Of a stretch of DNA of 64,000 nt, positions 21,542-32,266 are shown piece after piece. The notes under the pieces are model-generated. The model saw only the letters and a program-made list of their open reading frames with translations, ran no database searches and was not told the origin of the DNA. Origin of the DNA: Tricholomella constricta (taxonomy: Eukaryota > Basidiomycota > Agaricomycetes > Agaricales > Lyophyllaceae); assembly GCA_013368375.1 (NCBI GenBank), contig JAACJP010000003.1:1550001-1614000 (forward strand), read 5' to 3'. The stretch's first letter is position 1; the number at the start of each line of letters is the position of its first letter. Position numbers and translations under genes: made by a program.

Positions 21542-22783
21542 AATGGTCGCTGCGCATGCACGCACGCTCTCTCGCATCGATCTTGGGCACATTTGTGGCG
21601 CCCGTTGTAAAAATATCTGGCCCGCGCACATCACCGATCACATCTCACCGATACCTACATTCTGCATTCTGCACTTCACGATACCCCCGCACGTCTATCC
21701 ATCTGGTCTTACTATCGCACTTTTTGGAGGTCCGTCATCTGTAACTCTGGGGGCGTTTATTGTACAACTGTAATGAATTGTATTAACATTCACGTAGCTA
21801 CCATCTAATGGGTGCTCAGATATCTGTCCGCTTTTACGTCGTATTCTGAAATGATGTGCACAGGAGCGACGGGCAATTCCGTTCAATGATCCTCGAAATC
21901 GAAACGACGTGCAAGATCCATACACATGTTCACCAATATGCGAAATCCAGCCTCCATCTAAAGCAACAATAAGTATATCAAGAACGAAGTCATTGTATAT
22001 ACTCACAGAGGAGGATACGTGTGCCCGAACCAAACCGCTGAGGCTCTTTGTCTGGTTCATGGTCAAGTGATTGTCATGAGAACTCCTGCTAGGCCCAAGG
22101 ACTTGAGCCTGAGCGCGTTTTCTTAGTGGAGATTAAGCCACCGGCGCGATATGTGTCTTTGGCTACTACATTAGCGCGTAGCACTTGAACTGCATTTCAC
22201 CCAGTTTTATGACATTGAACGATTATGCACTCATCGATATCATCACGCAGCTGAGCGCCCTCATCCTAATTTCTTCTTGGCCTTCAAGCTTTTAAAACAG
22301 CCTGAAGACAACTTCCAAGCCCCCAGGAGTAGGCTATCAACTTGATAAACCTCTGAGACTCCTTTGACTCTTTCGCACGTACAAACACTTCAGCTGCGAT
22401 CTAATGCTATGGGCCGTGTGCGCAGTCTACATATGCTTTTGAATATAATTTGTTGCCTTAGTTTGCTGAAGGCGTCAACTTTCTCAAGGGCTGCGCCACA
22501 CTGATTGACGTAGGTGACAGATCTCATGACGATATTTGTGATCTAGGTTCCTCCCGAGGCTCTAAAGGGCAGCAGGAACGACTCAGGGTTGTTCGTGAGC
22601 AAGTTCTTCTTTCTCAAGCAGGAGCGATGTGGTGCAAGTATGTAGTACCCTTCCGGCGCGCCACAAACAGCTGTCACGCATGACGCAATCGGAGTCTCAC
22701 GCAAGGATATAAATGGCGTGGCCCCGCTCAACAAGTCATTATCACACACAATCATCACCATCGTCATAAACACAAATTGAAGC
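21542..22783. other. Intergenic region, no supported gene
   Basis: 1.2 kb. The last 120 bp hold the promoter of the small hydrophilic gene (see next entries). No coding sequence supported elsewhere. Confidence 0.5.
22679..22713 (+). promoter_or_regulatory. CATGACGCAAT element and TATA box of small hydrophilic gene 1
   Basis: CATGACGCAAT at 22679-22689 and TATAAA at 22708-22713, 71 nt before the ATG. The same 11-mer precedes the TATA box of the neighbouring gene (23306-23316). TGACG is a bZIP half-site; the factor is a guess. Confidence 0.5.
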
Positions 22784-23206
22784 ATGTCAGGAACTCACGA
22801 TATCCTCGTTGCCGAGCGCGCAGCAGCAGCAGCCGCCGCCGAACGCCAACGCCAGGCCGGTCAAGCCCAAGGTAAGCTGCATCGTCCTCGTCCTCCCCCT
22901 CGCCTTCGTGGCAGGGAGCTGTTCCAGGCTCGCTCGCGGCACCAACCTTAACGGTGCACACTTGCTCGATGAATCTTCCCTTACCTTTCCACCTCAGGCC
23001 AACAGCAGCCTTCCGGCGACACCGTCACGGACAAAGATGCTTCCCGCCCTCTCGGCGGCTCTGCATCAGCGGAGGTCCCTAGGGGCATGGGACAGACTGG
23101 GTCGGGGATGAGGTCGGAGGAACTGCATCAGGAGGGGCAGGCTGGGCGTAGGCGCGACCCGCAGATGGGAGGAGGGGTAAGGCCTTCTGATATTGAGGAG
23201 CTGTAA
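22784..23206 (+). CDS. Small hydrophilic protein 1 (98 aa), possibly stress-related
   Basis: Two exons: 22784-22871 and 22998-23206; 297 nt. The product is strongly hydrophilic with an alanine-rich helix (AERAAAAAAERQRQAGQAQ) followed by Gly, Gln, Ser and charged residues; no signal peptide, no cysteine, no hydrophobic core. Such composition resembles small hydrophilins or LEA-like proteins, but I cannot assign a family. The next gene has the same design: exon 1 of about 90 nt starting MS..H..., a phase-1 intron, then a hydrophilic second exon, and a shared promoter motif. They are probably tandem paralogues with diverged sequences. The intron (126 nt) is longer than usual for this window. 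Confidence 0.6.
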
Positions 23207-23305
23207 GAGAATAAAGGCTCGGGACGGTGAATGATCCTTAAATGATGTATTTCGCATGATGGGCGAGTGGATCGCGAAATCCTTGAGCCGCACCACACAA
23301 CGACC

Positions 23306-23346
23306 CATGACGCAATACGCAAAAAGTCTCGGTCGGGGTATATAAA
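23306..23346 (+). promoter_or_regulatory. CATGACGCAAT element and TATA box of small hydrophilic gene 2
   Basis: CATGACGCAAT at 23306-23316 and TATAAA at 23341-23346, 44 nt before the ATG. An AGTCTC hexamer follows the 11-mer in both promoters. Confidence 0.5.
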
Positions 23347-23389
23347 GCACTCCGCGGCGTGCTGTCTCAGCAGCACACACACGTACACC

Positions 23390-23862
23390 ATGTCAAAGAT
23401 ACACGGATTACACGATATCCGCGCCGCAGAAAAAGAGGTGGCTGCAGCGTCCAACCAGGGCATCCACGACGGCAGGCCAGAAGGTACGGTGCCCGTATCA
23501 AGTCTTCTCCCAGTCCCACGTAGAATTCAGCTGACCATAGATGGAATGTCCTTGCAGGCGAGCCGACGCACGCAGCGCGCGTTACGCTCGATACCTACAT
23601 CGACGAGGACGCCACCGGCGGCCCCGATATGTCGCATACGAGCGCAGCGGATACGCTCACTGGCGCCACTTCTGCAGATGTCGACAGGGGCATAGGCCAC
23701 CCGATCTCGGGAATGTCGTCAAAGGAGAGGCACCATGATGGGAGGCCAGGGCGGAAACGGGAAACACAGATACATACGGCGCATCCGGCGAACGTGGGCG
23801 GGGAGGCGAAGGAGGTGCATCATAAGAGGGGCGGAACTGGTGGCAAGGTGGAGGGGTTGTAG
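23390..23862 (+). CDS. Small hydrophilic protein 2 (132 aa), possibly stress-related
   Basis: Two exons: 23390-23483 and 23558-23862; 399 nt, phase 1 intron of 74 nt. Hydrophilic, Gly/His/Asp-rich, no cysteine, no membrane segment. Motif HDGRP occurs twice (around residues 28 and 90), flanking a central segment with DEDATGGPDMSHTSAADTL. Likely tandem paralogue of the preceding gene, from which its ATG is 606 nt away. Role unknown; composition suggests a desiccation/stress or cytosolic disordered protein. Confidence 0.6.
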
Positions 23863-24174
23863 CGAGAATAATTGTATTTATATTGCCAAGTGAATTACGT
23901 GATTTTTATGTTCCAAGTTTTTGCCCTCTTGAGGCGGCTCCGGATCCGCTCCTCAGAATAACTCCTCGCGGTAGCTGCATGAGGAAAGGCATTAGTGAAA
24001 TATTATACAGCCCTCGTGGTGTAGCACGATCGACGGATGTGAGTACATGAAAGTTCTACTTTGCCAAAAAAACGTGGGACCTATTTGTGTCCACAAAGGG
24101 ACAAATAATAATTGTTTAGCCGACATAGCAAACTCTCTCGTTAACCGTCAGCCCGTCGACCCGTGGTAGCGAGG
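23863..24174. other. Intergenic region, no gene seen
   Basis: 312 bp holding the 3' flank of the hydrophilic gene and the promoter of the next gene. Confidence 0.5.
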
Positions 24175-26741
24175 ATGAGCATCGTGTCCTCGTACTTTTC
24201 TTCTCGCGCGCCTGTCTTCAGGATCAATGTGCAGTTCGCCTCCATCATGGACAGTATATTCGCAATAGCCATCGGGCTGGGCGTTCGGGTCGTTATAGAC
24301 GGCGTGAGCCACCAGGACAATAGGATTACCGGGACTTTAGTTGGGTTATGGGAGGGCGTCGTGATGCAGCATTTCCTCAAGAAAATGCCCAAGTCGTCTG
24401 ATCCGTTCGTTGCATACGGCGTCCGTCTCTTCGTCGATTTTCTTTTCACAGAAAGCCTGTCGAGGCTCGTTCTGACCTTAATCTGGACGGGCATGGGCAT
24501 TGTTCTCGCCGACGTCGTACCCGCAATTTGGGTCGACACCGGCATGCGACGTTCCTGGAGACACTTTCGTCGCGACCTATACATAATTATCCATTCCATG
24601 CCGACAATCCCTTGGTTCGCCCGGCCCCGTACCGTCCGCTTCTCGCCTTCTCGAGCGACTTCTATCGTTAGTTCTGTACCTCCATCGGTTGTCACGAATG
24701 ACACCCGAGCTCAAGCATCCCGTCTTGCACCCCCAGCGCCTACCGTACGCAAGCGACCTGTGCCAGGTGCCTTCCCAGGAGATGCATCTGAAACAGAGAC
24801 GGACCTTGGGTCGGTCCTAGGCTCCCGCAGTCCAGGATCAGCAGCTTCGACCTCTCCTGGTACAGCACATCATCGATTCTCCTCACTTCCCCGACGTCGA
24901 GCGACTGTTGAAACAGAATCGGAACTCTCGTATGATTTGGACGAAGGCAATATTTCCACGTCCGACTCTGCATATACTCGCACACCGACTCTGAATGATG
25001 ACGATATGCCAACGATCGAGGACGAGGAGGACGCACGTATGGAGCGCGAGATTGCTTTGGAAAAGGGCAAACAGAAGGAAGACGAATCAACTCCTAAGCA
25101 GAATCCCATGGTCCTACCGCCCACGCCTTCCGACTCGGCGTTTGCAATACACCAACCCCCCCAAGAACCGGAAGAAGTGCAGCCACCTGTAGCTGAGGTC
25201 CCCAATATCCCCGACGATGAGGACTGGGAGAACATCAGTCGCCGTGAAGCCCTCAATACTCCCCCTCCGGGCATCCCCAAAGACGACCCACCGACCCCAC
25301 CCGCCAAAGATACACATCCCCAACCACAATCATCATTATCATCATCCTCGTCTACTCCTCCACCTCTCCAAGCTCCTCCGCCAGCGACGTCCACCAGCCA
25401 GAAACAGGCAGAAGGCATGGCCTCGGACCCGCGTCCTGATGCCAAGAGCACTGTAGACGACCTTCCCACGTCAAACCCCACGCCGCTGTTCAAACAATCC
25501 GAAGGCAACCCATGGGCAACACCAGTTGCAAAGCCAGCCGCTGAGGCCGTCACAGCTGCAGCCACCACCTCCACGACATCAGGGTCAGCTCCGGCGAAGC
25601 CAGCCTCTACCACTGGCTCTGTATTCGGAGCAAAGCCAGCATCGAAAGCCCCATCCGCCACTGGCTCAACATGGGAAGAACCTCCAGCGAAACCAGAGTC
25701 TGTCACCGGCTCGATGTGGGGCGCAGCGGCGCCAATCAAGCCCGCGAAGGCGCCAGCATGGGGCGCGGCGAAACCGACCACTGCCGCTACCACGCAAGCC
25801 GCTGGTGACGGCATGGACTTTAGCTTCTTCGACCAGCCCTCGTCCTATGTGCCGTTCAATTTCGACGACACCAAGCCCAGCACCTCGGCGTTCGATCTCC
25901 AGACAAGCACCGCTGCCGCCGACAAGAACGCGGCGACGACGAAGGCTGGCGATGCGGATGCGATGAATTTCTTTGCCGATGGTGATACCTTCGAGAATAA
26001 GGATAAGGCGGATGACACCTCTGACCCCAAGCCCAACGTATCCGAGGCGGAGGCGTCCAGCACGGTGCAGGAGGCTGCGTCTTCGCCTGCCGTGGTTGAC
26101 GACGTGTCCGACACTGAGCCCCTTCCCGGGAAGAGCAGCGAGCGGCTCAAGCGGTCGCTGGAGCTGCGGAAGCAGGCTGTGGAGATGGAGAAGGGGCTCA
26201 AGGAGCTTAAGCGGCAAATGAGTGCTGCGTGGGACGACGATGAGGTGACGCTGGCTGTGCAGAAGCAGCTGCTCGTCGATGCGTCGATGAGGGAAGTGGA
26301 GAAGGTAAACAGCAAGGCGGAGAGGTGGTACGCCGCTGCTGGTACGTATTCTTCTCCATTGTTTTGTACGTGGATGATGTACTGATGTTCTTGTTGCTGC
26401 AGTGCCCGCTGCGCAAACTGGAGCTAAAAACCCGGCTGACATCAACGTCGAGGATCTAAAGAATGATATAATGGTCGCCAAAGTTGAGGAGGCCCTGACG
26501 CACCTTGCCCTGAAGAATCAGCCAACCCTTAAAGTCACGATAGCTACGACTAAAAAAGGTGGCAGGGCACAGAAAGTGGCACTCACCGCACTGCTGAATG
26601 AGTGCGTTTCTCGCCTTATCTGCTCTTCCTTTTTTTCCTGCTGACCTCCAGTTGCGCAGCCTCGATCTCAAGGTGAACGAGAATCCGAGCAATGCCCGCG
26701 AATTCGTCGTCACTCTCCCTTCCACGCCAACCGAATCATGA
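24175..26741 (+). CDS. Membrane-anchored protein with long disordered region (815 aa)
   Basis: Three exons: 24175-26341, 26403-26601, 26660-26741; 2448 nt, 815 aa. The first in-frame ATG is at 24175; the open frame itself extends a few codons upstream without an ATG. Residues 20-130 contain two or three hydrophobic segments (SIFAIAIGLGVRVVI, LVLTLIWTGMGIVLADVVPAIWV), so the N-terminus is probably membrane-inserted. Residues 170-620 are low-complexity: acidic patches, Pro/Thr/Ser runs, and Ala-Thr repeats with KPAS/TGS units. About 650-815 are folded-looking: a coiled coil (LRKQAVEMEKGLKELKRQM) and a basic-hydrophobic C-terminal module (LKVTIATTKKGGRAQKVALTALLND). No family recognised. The last acceptor was chosen at 26658-26659 because it alone keeps the frame. 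Confidence 0.7.
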
Positions 26742-27067
26742 CACCCCCAAAAGCAACGCAGCCCTCATAGGAGGGATACCATATCATACGTTTCCTGGTG
26801 ATACCTCCCCTCACGACCCCCCCTCACGACCTGGATTTATCTTCATGTTCTCTGACTCGCTACACTGGATGGATGGTTGGATGGCTGGATGGATCGCTTG
26901 GATCGGATGTACAATTTGTATGTAAACCCTTACACGTTGTGCAATGTACATATGTAACCATATTCCCTTCGCTACTTATACTCGTATTTTCTGTTGTTTT
27001 TTTTCCCCGCTATTCCTATTCCCAACAAGATTCGAATAAAATAGTCACATTTCTGTCATTCGTCGTC
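26742..27067. other. Convergent 3' flank between two genes
   Basis: 326 bp between convergent stop codons; T-rich near 26990-27005, no gene. Confidence 0.5.
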
Positions 27068-30000
27068 TCATCGCGCTTTCGCGAAGCCGCCCGTGGAGAT
27101 GCTCTCCGGCAAGCTGCCGAGACAGTCGTCCGCGGCGGTCTTGTCCGCTGTGAGCGTGATGACGACCTCGCCGCCCGTGCGGAAGACGTCGTAGAAATCA
27201 AAGTGGCAGCGCGAGGGAGAGGGCACACCGTTGACGGTGACGTTCTGCACGTACGCGGCGGTGCCAGGCGGAATCGTCTTCTGCACGGACTTGGCGTCGT
27301 AGTTGAGCGTGGTGACGGTGGTGCTGACGTTCAGGAATGAGTTGTGGATGGTGTATTTTGGAATGAAGGGGGAGAGGATGAGGAATTGCGTCGTTGAGGG
27401 GACTTGAAGCGAGTGAGCGTTAGCAAAGTGGAAAACCAAATACTAGTTTGACGTACTTGGGTAAAGACCAAGGAGGTGGAAGGAGAGCAGCGATGCCATC
27501 GCGGCCTGGTCGTCGTTCCCGGGCAAGCCAGCAGCAGCTTATGAAGTTCAGTCAGTGGTTTGAGATTTGTCCTTGGGGAGATTATACTGACTGATGTCGA
27601 AATTGGTGAACACAACCTCACGAACACGGTCGACGGATTTGGCGGGGTGGTTAGCATAATGGTATCCGATAGGGGTCTGACAAGAAAAAGGCGTTAGATG
27701 CATAAGTATTCTCTTAGTTGCCGCCACGAACTTGGAACGATGGCTCATTCCCAGCTAGGTAGTAGCCAGCCTGTCTTTCACGATAAGTGTCAATTCTACA
27801 AATAATCACCTGAATTTCTTACATCGAAGAAATGGTCAAGGCGCTTCACAAAGGTGACCTGGGACATCGTCAGAATGCAGCTTGGAGAACCTCGAGACTA
27901 CGCACATTTCCGCCCATAAGCTCAATCAAATGTGCGGTATCGTGTGGCGCAAACCTATCGAACACATGTCAATAGAGAGAAATCTACCAATCCGATGTTT
28001 TTACCCACCAACTGTATTCCCAAGAAGATGACTCGTAGAAGCCGTTCATGTTGGATCCCTGCAGCGAGCAGGCCCTCGACGAGTTGTGGTCGTTGGGGGA
28101 GCAGTCCACGGGGTTATTGAATGCGAACGTGCCGTTTGAGTATCGTTTCTGTGGGAAACCTGCGAGCAAACGAGGTTGATTTCAGTCAAAGCATCGGTAT
28201 TTTGCGCGAATGTGACTATTTACCTTTGAAGCCGTCGCTGACAACTGTCGGATCCCAAACATTCCGGTAGAACTAGATGCGTGGGGTCTGGTTAGCTGAT
28301 AGTTTAAAAAAGATAGATAGAAATGTATTTATTTACCAACGAGCGGTTAGTGTATTTCTGGACATCATCCGCCTTTCCCAACAGCTGGGCGACTTGGCGG
28401 ATGCCAAAGTCTTCAAACGCATACTAATAAAAGAGAAAGGAACTTAAAATGTAAGTTCACTCCAACGAGTGCAGGGAGCAGACCTCCAGCGTTCGGCTTC
28501 CTTCTCTAGTCTGCCGTCCAGTGCTAGAGACATCGAGAACGGCAAACGGAACGTAGCCGAATTGTCTGTATCATGTCAGAAAGTGAATCAGCTTTCGGAA
28601 CATCGACCTCGAAGGACACAACCCACTTGTATACATTGATTTGCCGGCCTTCAATGTTCCATTCCGGAGGGTTGAGCTCACCGTCAGCTAGAAGAGCAGA
28701 ATATAGCTCCTCTAGATTGATGCCCAAGCGTTCCGCCTCGTTGTGATAGTTCACAGCGAAGTGCGAGACGATGTTGTCGGCACTTGAACCTGACGACATC
28801 ATTCATATTCATCAGTCTCGCACACTTATGGCCCTTTATCCCATAAGTTATGGGATAAAAGTACTTTAGACCACCGACCTCCCTGGGTCCACCCTGGAAG
28901 ATTGTTGGCACGGCATTCTGGCATCCATCCGTTCTTCCGCCACCCATCGATGTAGCTGTCGACTATTTGGGCGAACTCGACTGGTGAGTGAAGGGCTAAC
29001 AATGGATAGAAAGTCCTGAACTATAGGCAAGGAGCGTCAAATCAGCGAGGCAGATACTGTTAAAAAGGAGCGGCTTTACAGTATCCCAGCTAAAAATGAA
29101 AGAGTCGAGCAAAAGGATTAACAAGGCATTACGAATGGGAGACTCATGCGTACCTGCAGTACAACGAATCGAAGTAGAACGCTGATGTGTCTTCGAACAC
29201 ACCCTGCGTTTCCCCAGTCGCATTATTCTATCCACGACATTCAGTAAATAATCTCCAAGGACAGAAGGAAATAACATACCGGTGTCAGCGAAGCACGATA
29301 CAGCGACGAGTACAGCATCTCTGTGACATTAGCCGGTGTTCCTGCGACATCAATCTCGACCTTGCTGAGCTTCTCCTGCCACTCCGCCTTCGCGCGAGCC
29401 AGGATCTCCTCGAACGTCGCAGAGCCGACCTCAGTCTCCGCATTGGCGCAGGCTTGCTCGACGGAGCGGAAGGACACGCCCACGCGGATGATAATCTGCG
29501 GTTTTGCCTTCGGAGTAACGTCGTAGGAGAAGAGCGCGCCAGACTGGTATACGCCGCCGATGAGGTTGAGCGTGAGGTTGAGGTGTGTCTGGCCGAGACC
29601 TTTCGCGTCAAGTCCGAACCTGTGTGTTCAAGTCAGTTGGGGGTACACTTTGGGATGGGACTTGGGGGATACTTACGTGTCGCCCGTCCACACGCCATAT
29701 TCGCTGAGCTTCTGCTTACCGCCATTCAAGAGGTCATAGCACGCGAACGCTTGGTAGTTGAACCTCCCAGGGCCGAAGCTACAAACAGAATCATCCTCAT
29801 AAGTTCCAAGAATACGCTATTATTCATTTGAAGAATGATTGACCTGGAACCATAACGCCCGCCGATAGTGATTCTTCCCTTATCGGGATTTATATCCAGC
29901 GTGCCGCCGGCGAAGGAAACGGGAAGGTCGTTGGCGAGGTCGAGAACAAAGTAAGGCTTGGACCCGGCGGGGAAGGTGAACCGCTCGAGACCAGCGCGCC

Positions 30001-30838
30001 GTGTTGGTGTTGCCTCCATCTTTATGTCGTTGTCCAATGTTTGTGCAAAGTACCCGGGTGAGGCATCTGGTGATTATTATGCCAGTGAGTCGCATTATTG
30101 CAGATGTGTGATGGGATGCTCACCATCTGTGTTTAGTTTGCGAAGCCGCTGGCGAGCAGCAAGCGTCGTGGTGCAGGTATCGAAACCTTTGGGACACAAC
30201 AGGGGCATGATCTCAAAGTTTCCATACGTTCCTATATGATGATGTCGATAACGGCGTTTCTTTTCCATATTCAAAAGTGCGTACCGAGGGAAGATCCAGT
30301 CCCACTGTCGTGAAGCGGGCTGATACCACGAATCTTTTCTTTCGGGTTGGCAACGTACCCTGGTTTACTTGTTGAAATAAGTTAACCGTTGAAAACACGC
30401 AAAAGTAATACCAGCGGGGGCGTAACCCGTAAGATCGGTCGAGAATTTCACCTAGGCTCATTTATGGTAAGAGGACTCATGATTCCGAGAGGCGAACATG
30501 GCTCACCATCCCGAACGGTAGGGAAGCGCCAGGACTAAGATATCGCATGAGCAGTAGAATAATTTCGACGCACTCAACCATACCAGACATCTCCATCGTT
30601 ATCTTGATGCGAATGATTCAGAGTGGTGTATTAATCGGAAACGCAATGGAAGCAAACCTGTTCCAATGAAAGGATTCACAAATGCTGTATAGTCAGGATT
30701 AGTCTGGTGAGCAGCAGCCTTGATGGCAGCCGATATTCTCTTCTGTAGTTGAGGAGAAGGTTGAGCCGACGTTGACCAGGGCAGAGAGAGGCCGAGCAGC
30801 AGCGCAGCCAAGGAGTGGGAAGATAACATGGCAAACAA
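27068..30838 (-). CDS. GH92 alpha-1,2-mannosidase, secreted
   Basis: Minus-strand gene with a dozen or more exons. First exons resolved: 30838-30658 (signal peptide, ends in NPFIGT) and a 19-nt micro-exon 30602-30584 giving GTDNDGDV, then CPGASLPFGM, which is the family's opening signature. Later segments read DASPGYFAQ, FVLDLANDLPVSF, YQAFACYDLLNGG, YSSLYRASLTP, VDSYIDGWRKNGWMPEC, CSLQGSNMNGFYESSSWEYSW and GNDDQAAMASLLSFHLLGLYP. All are recognisable GH92 blocks in the expected order, including the conserved WEYSW and GNDD regions that contribute catalytic acid/base residues. The stop is at 27068. Enzymes of this family release mannose from N-glycans or fungal mannans and need calcium. An alternative ATG lies three codons downstream (30829). 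I did not fix every junction, so total length (about 750-800 aa) is an estimate. Confidence 0.9.
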
Positions 30839-31388
30839 TTGATAGTTTGGCTCATGAGCTCTTGCCCCCCCAGGACCTTATCAATGCCCCTAGAGTCTTC
30901 TCAAAAGAACCACGAGCACATGGAACGTGTGAAGAAGCCCGGCGTTGTGCCTCGTGTTTCAGCGTGCGCACTGAAGATGCCATTTGGAGATTGCAGAAAA
31001 AAAACGAGAGCCGGACGCGGCTTCGCGTATGTTATCTTGTGATCACAGGTCGTATCGTATTCCAAGCTATATACATGTGCTCCGGTGGTGAAAGGACACG
31101 ACTGTGGGAGGGACCCATCAGGTTCTGTATGGCAAGAAGCGCGGGCTGGGATGCGTGACAAGGCAAGAAGAGTTTTTAGAGGGGTGTCCGATGTCTTGTG
31201 CCCCGAAAAGTGGTGCGAGAACCTCGTGTCGAGGGAACCCTGCATATTCGGGCGGCTAAAGGGGCTTTAAGCACGACCGTAGAGGGTTATTGGTTTGTTT
31301 ATAGATACCAGCTGGACAATAGACATCAAAAATACAGTTCATTGACTAATATTGAAGGATTACTTACGGCAGATGCTACACCTCGCTG
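30839..31388. other. Intergenic region between GH92 start and PTH end
   Basis: 550 bp; GH92 promoter side. A minus-strand open frame at 30901-31245 (114 codons) has no recognisable motif and is not annotated as a gene. Confidence 0.45.
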
Positions 31389-32036
31389 TTAGCTTTTGAA
31401 GGCCACTTTCTCGATTTCTGATAGAATGAGATCGAGACCTTCGTCGTTCCAAAATTGGCGTTCATGGGATGAGAGTTTCCGCATGACGTAGGTAGCCGCA
31501 TCAGTCTCATCGCGTCCAATGCCAACACGTATGCGATGAAAATTCATTTCTCCACCCAGTGCAGATATGATGCTCTTGACGCCGTTATGGCCGTTGGCCG
31601 AACCGCCTAGCCTGGCATGAAGGGTTTCAACCTTGTGCGACAGGGAATCCGAGATAACGATGAGGGAGGATGGTGAGGAGACTGTCCTCCGGAAGGCAGC
31701 AGCGATGGATGGTCCAGAGATGTTCATTAAAGCCTCTACATAAATATTAGCTTTCCTTCACAATGCTCGACTTCAACGCGTACTAGACTTGAAGAGGTGA
31801 AGGGAGACCATGGTCTCCCCAATGGTTACATTGCCCTGTCCCAATATTCCATTCCGCTCAGCAGACATGTGAATACCAAGACGTGACGCGAGCGAATCGA
31901 TGATCACTTGGCCGACGCTGGTACGATGTGATGAATAGGAGTCAAACGGTTCAACCTAAACGTACCTGTGCCGAGTCATCGGATATGGGAGGTTTCCCAG
32001 ACCAACAACGAGGATCCTTGGTATAGCAACAGGCAT
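31389..32036 (-). CDS. PTH1: Peptidyl-tRNA hydrolase, Pth1 type
   Basis: Three exons: 32036-31966, 31917-31784, 31735-31389; 552 nt, 183 aa, phases close. It hydrolyses the ester bond of peptidyl-tRNAs released from stalled ribosomes. Signature blocks: VVGLGNLPYPMTRHSVG with catalytic His23 and Asn15, FKSKALMNISGPS (substrate-binding Asn), VISDSLSHKVET (catalytic-pair Asp) and GGSANGHNGVKSI (Asn that holds the tRNA end), then RVGIGRDE. In the bacterial family the motif reads TRHN; here it is TRHS, a common eukaryotic variation. No obvious mitochondrial presequence from this start, although one could lie on an unrecognised upstream exon. It is divergent from the PAQR gene, the two ATGs being 230 bp apart. 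Confidence 0.9.
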
Positions 32037-32266
32037 TTCTAGGACGAGGAGGAGTCGGAATTAATTAACGAGTGTCAGCCATTTTCTATGCTGTGGACGT
32101 GAAGCAGAAAGCCATTCGGATCCATCGGAACCTGGTCATGCTTTGTCAGCGAGATAAAAACGCGCTTGGCGTCAGGATCGTGGCGGGAAAATCACAAGTT
32201 CCAACAAGTCTGTCGCTTCATTTACTGACTTTCGTTCTCTTCTAGTGTTCCATTCCTTCAAGGACC
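32037..32266. promoter_or_regulatory. Divergent promoter between PTH1 and the PAQR gene
   Basis: 230 bp between two opposing start codons; must contain both promoters. Pyrimidine-rich stretches precede the PAQR ATG. No specific site identified. Confidence 0.5.

Noticed and set aside
24163..24175. Start of the membrane-anchored protein at 24163
   Set aside because: The codon there is GTG; the first ATG in frame is 24175, and eukaryotic starts are ATG.
24870..25814. 314-codon minus-strand frame
   Set aside because: Antisense to the long disordered exon of the membrane-anchored protein; low-complexity Gly/Ala/Val composition.
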